Source of the DNA: Caloramator sp.
GTDB lineage: Bacteria > Bacillota > Clostridia > Clostridiales > Caloramatoraceae
NCBI GenBank assembly: GCA_026416875.1
Contig: JAOAEI010000007.1
Location: 1 to 43,866, forward strand
Length of the DNA: 43,866 nucleotides
Direction: 5' to 3'
The notes beneath the pieces were generated by a model, which was not told the DNA's origin, did not search any database, and saw only the letters and a program-made list of their open reading frames with translations. Each line of letters opens with the position of its first letter. The first letter of the stretch is position 1. A program made the translations under genes and the position numbers. Shown piece after piece: positions 37,979-43,866 of the stretch.

Positions 37979-38145
37979 AGATAAGTGTCAGCTTCAAAGA
38001 AAATGAAAAGCATATATACGAATACTTGATATCAAAGTTAAGTCCTTCAATTTATCTTAAAGAACTTATACTAAAAGAAATGAAGAATGAAGAACCAAAG
38101 CAGGAGAAAAAAAGGCAAAATTTATTCAATTCATTGGATATATAG
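37969..38145 (+). CDS. ParR-like adaptor (58 aa)
   Basis: MKISVSFKENEKHIYEYLIS resembles the ribbon-helix-helix start of ParR/StbB adaptors; the tail is basic (KQEKKRQNLFNSLDI). Overlaps parM by 10 bp with an AAAGGTGGG site. It should bind the centromere and the ParM filament end. Confidence 0.72.
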   Translation: MAMKISVSFKENEKHIYEYLISKLSPSIYLKELILKEMKNEEPKQEKKRQNLFNSLDI

Positions 38146-38177
38146 ACAAAATAAAAAGGCCTATAATGGCCTATCAA

Positions 38178-38220
38178 GCTTTACTGAGCTTTCGCTATTC
38201 GCTTCAGCTTTCAGTAAAGC
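38178..38220. repeat. 10-bp inverted repeat with repeated AGCTTTC blocks
   Basis: GCTTTACTGA (38178) and TCAGTAAAGC (38211) are perfect inverted repeats around AGCTTTCGCTATTCGCTTC. Further TATGCT/TTGCTA repeats follow to 38262. Possible centromere or nic region between ParR-like and the membrane/ATPase genes. No U-run, so not a normal terminator. Confidence 0.5.
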
Positions 38221-38269
38221 GTATGCTAAAAATTTTCAAAATATGCTATTTGTTGCTAAATCTTAACAA

Positions 38270-38344
38270 TTATTTTAGTAGTCTCATAAGTGCTTCACTT
38301 GCTACAACTACACCATAAGCGATCCAAAACAAAATTTTAATCAT
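38270..38344 (-). CDS. Possible 24-aa hydrophobic peptide
   Basis: Minus strand, GGGGTG ribosome site 6 nt before ATG 38344. Begins MIKILFWIAYGVVVA and ends ALMRLLK: one membrane helix with a basic end, like type I toxins or small phage membrane peptides. Very short, so only tentative. Confidence 0.35.
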   Translation of the reverse strand: MIKILFWIAYGVVVASEALMRLLK

Positions 38345-38417
38345 AAAAACACCCCATTTCTTTAAATTCAGTTATAGTATTCCCAATAAAATCAATTATA
38401 TTCAAGAGGAGGTTTGT

Positions 38418-38672
38418 ATGAATTGGTTAATTCTTTTAGCTGCAAATCCTAACTTAAGCAAAATCGACAAAGCTGGTTTATTGCTCTTAGGAATTGTAAG
38501 AAGAATCGGATACTGGGCTTGTATAATTCTCGCACTCATGGACATCGTGAAAAGCTTGATGGAGGGAAGCACAAAGGATGTTTGGAAAACAATAGCAAAA
38601 TACACAGTTGCATTTGCGACATTGTATTTGTTGCCTTGGCTGTTTGACCTTATTGCAAGTATTTTTTCATAG
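38418..38672 (+). CDS. Small two-helix membrane protein, VirB2/TrbC-like
   Basis: 84 aa: a first hydrophobic stretch (RIGYWACIILALMDIVKSLM), a short charged loop, and a second (IAKYTVAFATLYLLPWLFDL). This layout resembles VirB2/TrbC pilin-like subunits of conjugation systems. GAGGAGG ribosome site. Starts a three-gene unit with the ATPase gene. Confidence 0.6.
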   Translation: MNWLILLAANPNLSKIDKAGLLLLGIVRRIGYWACIILALMDIVKSLMEGSTKDVWKTIAKYTVAFATLYLLPWLFDLIASIFS

Positions 38673-38683
38673 AAGGTGATAGA

Positions 38684-38926
38684 ATGCAGCAAATTAAAGA
38701 AGCATTGCTTGTTATAAAAGAGCTATTTCTTTATATCTTGCACCCAAGCTGGATCTTTATTGATATTTGGAATTGGTTTGTTGAGAGAAGCTATATCATG
38801 TGTCTTTTGATAGCTATATTTAGCTATTTGTTAGCTTTGCTTGGGTATAAGAAGTTTTTAAAAGTAATTCCGCTGAGCATCTGTCTATATATCCTATTCC
38901 AAGCAATAGGAGTGATAAAAAGATGA
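38684..38926 (+). CDS. Small membrane protein (80 aa)
   Basis: Two or three hydrophobic segments (YIMCLLIAIFSYLLALLGY, VIPLSICLYILFQAIGVI). Ends with an ATGA overlap with the ATPase gene. No family recognised. Confidence 0.65.
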   Translation: MQQIKEALLVIKELFLYILHPSWIFIDIWNWFVERSYIMCLLIAIFSYLLALLGYKKFLKVIPLSICLYILFQAIGVIKR

Positions 38927-41238
38927 AAAGCATGAAGATCAGCGAATACTTTAAAGTTGTTCATCCTAAGTATGTTATTCTTCAAGTTATTCCTGATACA
39001 TCAATACGCAATTACAACAGCTCCAACATCGCTGGAGCTATTGCGAGGATGTATAAAGGGATATTTGAGAGAATAAAAAAGATAGAAAAACAATATGTAG
39101 TTGAAACGCCTTGCAAAGTTGCATTTTTCATTGATATTAGAAAAACATCAGTTAATTTTTACTTTATTGTTCCTGAGCAATACGAACGATTAGCACGAGA
39201 AAAAATTATTGAAACATGGCCTAAAGCAACTATTGAGGTAGTTGAGAGCATTCAGCAATTTTCAGACAAGGCACTAAAATATCAACTTAGATACACAAAA
39301 GAGGATGCTCTCTCTCTTAATGTAGATAAGCGAAATAACGAGCCACTAAATAATATTTTAAGTGTAATTGATGTAATGGAGGAAGGGGATAGGGTAGGTA
39401 TATTCTATAACTTTATTCCTGTATCTCAACGTGGCTGGAGAAAAGAATACGAAACAACAATACAAAAGATAAAAAATAATGAGCCTATCGATAAGAATAA
39501 GTTTGATAAAGTTTATATAATAAAAGTAACAATCATTACTTTATTACAAATATTGCAGGACATTATAAGTGCAGTAATGGAAGTTTTCGGAGACGAAAAG
39601 AAACAAAATTTAGGAGTATTTGAAGCAGCAATAACATCCTTGATTATTGATGATAAGAAAAAGCTTTCGAATGCGACAATAAAAAAGAAAGATAACACAG
39701 TTGTAGCAACTCAAATGATAATATTAAGCGAAAGTGAAAATAACAATAGGAAGGTAAACAACGCAGTTGCAGTATTGGAAGCATATAAAACAATATCCGA
39801 AGATAACGAATTACATTACGAGAGACTAAATAGTAATTTAGTTTATACTGATTACAAAGTAAAAGGTGCTGATGAAAATAAACTTAGTATAGACGAATGC
39901 CAAAATTTAATTCAGCTCCCAGGACGAGAATTGTTATACAAATATGATTGCATTAGAAAAATTGAAACACTGGAAATTGATATACCTGCTGAATTAAGAC
40001 AAGGGACTAAATTAATTGGAATAGCAACTTATAAGGGGATACAACAAGCTGCATACTTTACGACTGATAAAGATTATAAGAACTTAGCAATAGTTTATAT
40101 TGGACCAACAAGATCAGGTAAAACGACAGCACTTGCTAATTATTGTAGGGATAGTATAAACGCAGGTGAAAGCATAGTTGTTTTAGATTATATTGAAAAT
40201 TGTTCACTATCAGAAAGTATAAAACAATATGTGCGAAAAGATAAAATAATTGAAATAGACTTAGGTCAATTTAATAAAATTGAAGGCTTTGGATATAATG
40301 AATTAGATATACCTACTAATGATGTGTTAGAACAATACAATAACGCTAAACTCAAAACTAATCAGCTTGAATATCTTATTAATTCAATTAATGATGAGAA
40401 TAGCGAATTTACTGCAAGAATGGAAAAATATTTAGACGCAGCAGCAATTGTAGGATTTATAAACAGTGGGAAAGTAAAAGATGTATTTGATATACTTGAA
40501 AATCATGAGAAAAGACATTATTTTATTAGAAAAACACCACAGGTTTATAAACAATATGTGGATGATTATATAAACGCATTATTTGAGCTTGATGAGATTA
40601 ATAAAGCAGGTGAAATTGTAGGGACAAAGATGAGCCTAATAACAGGAATATTATCGAGAGTTAATAAACTAAAGAAAAACACAGTTATGGAGCTTATGCT
40701 TAAAAAAGATACTAAATATAACATTAACTTAGTAAAAGAACTACAAAAAGGTAAAGCAATTTTTATAAAAATGCCAGAAGATAAATTCAATACATCTGAG
40801 GAAAGAGATATAATTACAACATATTGGCTTACTAAGATATGGCTTGCACTTCAAATTAGAGCTTCGAAAATACCCAACAGATATGATAGAACAACGGTTA
40901 ATATAATTACAGATGAGCTTAATCAATTAAGTTCTGCTCAAATGTTTGTAGGGAATAAGTTGGATCAATGTGCTAAGTTTGGAGGAAAATTTATTATTTC
41001 TACAATGTATATTAATCAACTGAAGATAAGGGAAAAGCTTAGAACAGCTAATACGAGTTATATAATAATAAGTGGAGCAGACAAAACAAATTTTTATGAA
41101 TTAAAAGAGGAACTAACATCATTTGGATTTACACTTGAGGATATGATGAGAATGCAAAGGTATCATAGTTTAAATTTAATCAAATATGAGAAAGGATATG
41201 TTGCATTTATTTCAAAACTTCCCCCACCATTAAAATAG
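38923..41238 (+). CDS. VirD4/HerA-FtsK superfamily ATPase
   Basis: 771 aa. A long N-terminal region (1-385) begins with HPKYVILQVIPDTSIRNYNS, which I associate with Gram-positive conjugation-type proteins. The RecA-like motor has Walker A GPTRSGKTT (about 394-402) and Walker B VNIITDEL (D664, E665), then ISTMYINQLKIREKLRTANT, typical of coupling ATPases that pump DNA or protein. A hydrophobic stretch near VTIITLLQILQDIISAVMEV may anchor it. With the two small membrane proteins upstream it forms a coherent unit; no relaxase is present. Confidence 0.72.
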   Translation: MKSMKISEYFKVVHPKYVILQVIPDTSIRNYNSSNIAGAIARMYKGIFERIKKIEKQYVVETPCKVAFFIDIRKTSVNFYFIVPEQYERLAREKIIETWPKATIEVVESIQQFSDKALKYQLRYTKEDALSLNVDKRNNEPLNNILSVIDVMEEGDRVGIFYNFIPVSQRGWRKEYETTIQKIKNNEPIDKNKFDKVYIIKVTIITLLQILQDIISAVMEVFGDEKKQNLGVFEAAITSLIIDDKKKLSNATIKKKDNTVVATQMIILSESENNNRKVNNAVAVLEAYKTISEDNELHYERLNSNLVYTDYKVKGADENKLSIDECQNLIQLPGRELLYKYDCIRKIETLEIDIPAELRQGTKLIGIATYKGIQQAAYFTTDKDYKNLAIVYIGPTRSGKTTALANYCRDSINAGESIVVLDYIENCSLSESIKQYVRKDKIIEIDLGQFNKIEGFGYNELDIPTNDVLEQYNNAKLKTNQLEYLINSINDENSEFTARMEKYLDAAAIVGFINSGKVKDVFDILENHEKRHYFIRKTPQVYKQYVDDYINALFELDEINKAGEIVGTKMSLITGILSRVNKLKKNTVMELMLKKDTKYNINLVKELQKGKAIFIKMPEDKFNTSEERDIITTYWLTKIWLALQIRASKIPNRYDRTTVNIITDELNQLSSAQMFVGNKLDQCAKFGGKFIISTMYINQLKIREKLRTANTSYIIISGADKTNFYELKEELTSFGFTLEDMMRMQRYHSLNLIKYEKGYVAFISKLPPPLK

Positions 41239-41262
41239 GAGCCGATTGGCTCCTAAAAATTT
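41238..41262 (+). terminator. Terminator after the ATPase gene
   Basis: AGGAGCC/GGCTCCT, loop GATT, then AAAAATTTTT. Confidence 0.8.
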
Positions 41263-41284
41263 TTGTATATGTCGAATTTTTTTT

Positions 41285-41311
41285 GCAGGAAATTTATAAA
41301 TGATATAGAAT
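41285..41311 (+). promoter_or_regulatory. Sigma-H-type promoter (copy c), pointing out of the prophage
   Basis: GCAGGAAAT, 11 bp, ATAGAAT, full match to the Spo0H consensus. No phage gene lies downstream before attR; in the lysogen it reads toward the HD-GYP gene, in the excised circle it reads antisense into the recombinase. Confidence 0.6.
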
Positions 41312-41374
41312 AATAACTTAGTAGGAACCTTGATTTATAAGCTTAAATAAGTTTTACATACGATAGGAAACGGC

Positions 41375-41386
41375 TTACCTGCTCCA
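41375..41386 (+). repeat. attR core (12-bp direct repeat, right copy)
   Basis: TTACCTGCTCCA, identical to the tRNA-Gly 3' end at 1935-1946. It is followed by TTTTTTATGCC, presumably the original downstream sequence (and U-run) of the tRNA gene. Confidence 0.85.
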
Positions 41387-41411
41387 TTTTTTATGCCTAA
41401 AATATCAAACT

Positions 41412-41441
41412 TTGTTGAAATGTCTCAAATTTTAGTATAAA
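41412..41441 (+). promoter_or_regulatory. Promoter of the HD-GYP gene
   Basis: TTGTTG (41412-41417), 18-bp spacer, TATAAA (41436-41441). Confidence 0.65.
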
Positions 41442-41488
41442 ATTTTGAATTGTGGAGACTTTAATTTAACTTTGGAAGTAGGTGGACT

Positions 41489-42550
41489 ATGAAACTTACA
41501 AGCATCTTTAGTGTTAACCCAGGTGATGTGCTATCCCAGAGCATTATAGATGCTAAGGGAAACATATTGTTAAGGGAGGGCGTAGTTTTAACCCAAAAAT
41601 ATATAAATAAACTAATGGATCTAGGAATTTTGTATGTATATGTAAAGGACAAGAATTTATCGGATATACCAGGTCAGGATTTGCATTTTTTAGAAATTAA
41701 AACTCAAGCTGTAAAAGCACTTAATAAGGTCTATTCAAGGGTACACCTTGTTAATAGTGGAGATTTTAAGGAGACTTTAAAGACTATAAATGAACTTGTT
41801 GAATATCTGATAGATAATAAAGAAGTAAATTTCATGTATTTAACAGAATTAAAAACCTATGATAATTATACATTTGTTCATTCTTTAAATTCCTGTGTTG
41901 TATCTTTATTTTTAGGGGTTCAAATGGCTTATTCTAAAGCAATGCTTATAGATTTAGGAGCAGGAACACTTTTGCATGATATTGGAAAGATGAAGATTCC
42001 ACAAAGTATCTTAAACAAAAATGGTAAACTAACCGAAGAAGAATACGATGTGATGAAGACGCATCCTGAGATAGGTTACGAAATGGTAAAAAGTATTAAT
42101 AGCATAAATGAAAGGGGAAAAAGCATAGTATTAGAACATCATGAAAGATATGATGGGAAGGGTTATCCTAATGGCCTTAAGGGAAATGAAATATCAAAAT
42201 ATGCAAGGATAGCCTGTGTTAGCGATGTTTATGATGCACTAATTAGCGATAGAATATATAGAAAGGCCTTCCCACCAAATGAAGCCTATGAGTTTATATT
42301 AGCTTCCTCTGGTACTTTTTTTGATCCGGAAATTGTAGATCTTTTTAGAAATCATTTTTGTGTATATCCATTAGGAATAGAAGTAAAGCTTTCAAATGGA
42401 TGTCATGCCTATGTTGTTGGACAAAATAAGGGTTTCCCTGACAGACCAAGGGTAAGGATATTTAAAAATGAAGAAGGTAAAGAAATAGAACCATATGATG
42501 TTAATTTAGTGGAGAAGCTTAACGTTTGCATTGAAAACATAATATTTTAG
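41489..42550 (+). CDS. HD-GYP domain protein (cyclic-di-GMP phosphodiesterase type)
   Basis: 353 aa host protein. HD site HDIGK (H163-D164), then HHERYDGKGYPNGL with GYP at 225-227, and DVYDALISDR. HD-GYP enzymes hydrolyse cyclic-di-GMP. A preceding N-terminal domain of about 100 aa could be a sensor; a short beta-rich C-terminal part follows the catalytic core. AGGTGG ribosome site. It is the first gene after attR and may receive transcription from the prophage edge. Confidence 0.92.
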   Translation: MKLTSIFSVNPGDVLSQSIIDAKGNILLREGVVLTQKYINKLMDLGILYVYVKDKNLSDIPGQDLHFLEIKTQAVKALNKVYSRVHLVNSGDFKETLKTINELVEYLIDNKEVNFMYLTELKTYDNYTFVHSLNSCVVSLFLGVQMAYSKAMLIDLGAGTLLHDIGKMKIPQSILNKNGKLTEEEYDVMKTHPEIGYEMVKSINSINERGKSIVLEHHERYDGKGYPNGLKGNEISKYARIACVSDVYDALISDRIYRKAFPPNEAYEFILASSGTFFDPEIVDLFRNHFCVYPLGIEVKLSNGCHAYVVGQNKGFPDRPRVRIFKNEEGKEIEPYDVNLVEKLNVCIENIIF

Positions 42551-42558
42551 GTGGTTTT

Positions 42559-43455
42559 ATGAGTATTTTATTTATTGTTAATCCAATGGCTGGAAATGGA
42601 AAGGCATTAAAAGTATCAACACAAATTCGCGAAAGGATGAAAAAAGCAAAAATAGAGTATCAAATCGTCCATACTAAGGGTCTGGAGGATGCAATTTATA
42701 TTGCTAGGGAGGCTACAAAATTTTTTACCAAAATCGTATCTGTAGGTGGGGATGGAACATTAAATGAGGTCTTAAACGGTATAGTGGGAAGCAAGTCTGC
42801 CCTTGCAGTTATTCCCGCAGGGACAGGAAATGACTTTGCAAAGACCATATATCCTAGTCTAAACATAGATGATATTATTGAAAGTATTTTAGACGGAGAA
42901 ATAAAGAGAATAGATGTAGGAAAATGTAATGAAAAATACTTTATTAACATAGCAAGTGCAGGTATCGATGCAGAAATAGCCCATAGGGTTCAAAGAATGA
43001 AAAAATATATCTCCGGAAAGTTTGTTTATTTAAGTGCACTTTTTAAAACTCTAGTTAGCTATAAAGGTATAGATTTTAATATAAAGCTTGATGATGTTTC
43101 ATTTCAGTCAAATACCCTTTTGATTACTGCCTCCAATGGCAAATATTATGGTGGTGGAATGCTTCCAACACCAGATGCAGATATAAAAGATGGTTATTTT
43201 GATGTATGTCATATTAAAAATTTGAATAAGTTAAAAATTATTTCTCTTTTAAATAAATTTATAAAGGGTAAGCATACTAAGTTAAAGGAAGTTACTATTT
43301 TTAAAACAAAAAGATTGACCATTCAAGCGGAACAAAAGTTTTTTGTTAATATAGATGGGGAAAACTTAGAAACCATCGAGGCAAATTTAGAAATTTACAA
43401 GGATTTTATTAATATTGTTTTACCGAAGAATAAAGATGGTTTTTTGAAAATATAA
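42559..43455 (+). CDS. Diacylglycerol kinase family lipid kinase (YegS/DagK type)
   Basis: 298 aa. IVNPMAGNGKA, the nucleotide motif GGDGTLNE (63-70) and AVIPAGTGNDFAKTI, then NIASAGIDAEIA and GYFDVCHI: the complete DAG-kinase catalytic pattern. Phosphorylates diacylglycerol or a related lipid at the membrane. Begins 8 nt after the HD-GYP gene, so co-transcribed. Confidence 0.93.
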   Translation: MSILFIVNPMAGNGKALKVSTQIRERMKKAKIEYQIVHTKGLEDAIYIAREATKFFTKIVSVGGDGTLNEVLNGIVGSKSALAVIPAGTGNDFAKTIYPSLNIDDIIESILDGEIKRIDVGKCNEKYFINIASAGIDAEIAHRVQRMKKYISGKFVYLSALFKTLVSYKGIDFNIKLDDVSFQSNTLLITASNGKYYGGGMLPTPDADIKDGYFDVCHIKNLNKLKIISLLNKFIKGKHTKLKEVTIFKTKRLTIQAEQKFFVNIDGENLETIEANLEIYKDFINIVLPKNKDGFLKI

Positions 43456-43487
43456 ATATAAAAGAGCAGGTTTAAAGTTTTATTTGT

Positions 43488-43778
43488 ATGGAAAAAGTAA
43501 TCGTAATTGCCATCTTAACTGAAGCTATATGGGAAACTTTAAAGATGACTAAAAAGGAAAAATACTTTAATGTCGATAGGATAGGAGCCATTTTAGTTTC
43601 AGTTTTTATTTGTATTATTTTTGACCTTGATATTTTTTCTATGTATCTTGGGCTGGCAAAAGTAAATTATATAGGGAATATCCTTACCGGTATTTTGATA
43701 AGTAGAGGTTCAAATTTTATCCATGACATATTAGGAATGGTTTCAAGCTTGTATCAATCAAGAAAAATGTCTTCTTAA
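43488..43778 (+). CDS. Small membrane protein (host)
   Basis: 96 aa with about three hydrophobic segments (VIVIAILTEAIWETL, IGAILVSVFICIIFDLDIF, YIGNILTGILISRG). Ribosome site weak. Probably the last gene of the HD-GYP operon; no family recognised. Confidence 0.65.
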   Translation: MEKVIVIAILTEAIWETLKMTKKEKYFNVDRIGAILVSVFICIIFDLDIFSMYLGLAKVNYIGNILTGILISRGSNFIHDILGMVSSLYQSRKMSS

Positions 43779-43781
43779 ATA

Positions 43782-43810
43782 TTGAAATTTTCAAAAAAAT
43801 AACTTATAAT
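43782..43810 (+). promoter_or_regulatory. Promoter at the window end
   Basis: TTGAAA (43782-43787), 17-bp spacer, TATAAT (43805-43810). It leads into the riboswitch. Confidence 0.85.
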
Positions 43811-43834
43811 AATTTTAAAAGTAAATATTTCCAT

Positions 43835-43866
43835 CAAGGGTGCTCGTTAAGAGCTTAAAAGGGAAA
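43835..43866 (+). ncRNA. Cobalamin riboswitch, 5' part only
   Basis: GGGTGCTCGTTAAGAGCTTA then AAAGGGAAA at the very end of the window: the GGTGC...AAAAGGGAA start typical of cobalamin (B12) riboswitches. The B12-box is beyond the window, so the call rests on the 5' segment and the strong promoter. Confidence 0.65.

Larger units (their letters stand above)
1935..41386. mobile_element. Complete-looking siphovirus-type prophage in tRNA-Gly
   Basis: Bounded by the 12-bp direct repeat at the tRNA 3' end. It contains, in canonical order, recombinase and lysogeny genes on the minus strand, early/replication genes, late regulator, HNH and terminase, HK97-type head genes, tail genes, lysis genes, then a right-arm accessory block. 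Nearly all essential functions of a temperate cos-type siphovirus can be named and no gene is clearly broken, so it may be inducible. Unusual cargo: a Kiwa-like pair, a toxin-antitoxin pair, a GHKL/STAS pair, ParMR and a VirD4-like ATPase. Confidence 0.93.

Noticed and set aside
43465-43500. GCAGGTTTA before the host membrane gene as a sigma-H promoter
   Set aside because: No RnnGAAT element at 11-12 bp.
1-43866. CRISPR array, insertion sequence or rRNA
   Set aside because: No regularly spaced repeat-spacer array, transposase gene or rRNA-like segment was seen; the only tandem repeats are the short iteron-like arrays.

Overview
The window comes from a low-GC Firmicute of the class Clostridia. 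Evidence is the AT-rich DNA, strong AGGAGG ribosome sites, an etfA of clostridial type, sigma-A promoters of Bacillus/Clostridium form and promoters of sigma-H form. It contains one complete-looking prophage of about 39.4 kb (roughly 1935..41386) inserted at the 3' end of a tRNA-Gly(CCC) gene and flanked by a 12-bp direct repeat. Host genes lie on both sides: etfA (5' end cut off) and a cysteine-cluster protein on the left; an HD-GYP protein, a diacylglycerol-kinase-family lipid kinase, a membrane protein and the first bases of a probable cobalamin riboswitch on the right.

Left arm, minus strand (1865..7218): an HTH repressor, a 57-aa charged protein, an unrecognised 266-aa protein, an ImmA-type Zn protease, a two-gene set resembling the Kiwa anti-phage system (DUF4868 protein plus a four-helix membrane protein), and a large serine recombinase. 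The recombinase promoter carries a Firmicute LexA (SOS) box exactly between its -35 and -10, and a second LexA-like palindrome lies at the promoter of the membrane-protein gene. The 3' end of the recombinase gene crosses the attachment site, so integration replaces its C-terminal tail.

Early genes, plus strand (7388..17011): a Cro-like protein, a Com-like zinc peptide, Gam, a Sak4-like ATPase, a LysM protein, an antirepressor, a replication protein with origin iterons inside its gene, an HTH protein, YopX, SSB, MazG-like, RecU and an ArpU-like late regulator ending in phased TGACG repeats. One minus-strand coiled-coil gene (10074..10346) interrupts this order. Accessory genes follow (17304..19685): an MqsR-type toxin with an MqsA-Panacea antitoxin, and a SEC-C/cysteine-cluster protein.

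Late genes (19840..35352): HNH nuclease, a candidate cos region, terminase, HK97-type portal, protease and capsid, connectors, tail tube, a tail chaperone pair joined by a -1 frameshift at GGGAAAA, tape measure, tail/baseplate proteins, holin-like proteins and an amidase with SH3 domain. This is a siphovirus-type phage.

Right arm (35512..41238): a GHKL ATPase plus STAS-like protein pair, a small HTH regulator, a ParM/ParR-like partition pair, two small membrane proteins (one VirB2/TrbC-like) and a VirD4/HerA-like ATPase. Four promoters of Spo0H (sigma-H) form sit before the packaging region, the ATPase/STAS pair, the HTH gene and at the outward edge of the prophage. This suggests, as inference, that part of the prophage responds to entry into sporulation. 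The least explained part of the window is this right arm: partner-switch-like proteins, an actin-type segregation pair and a secretion-type ATPase inside an integrated siphovirus genome.
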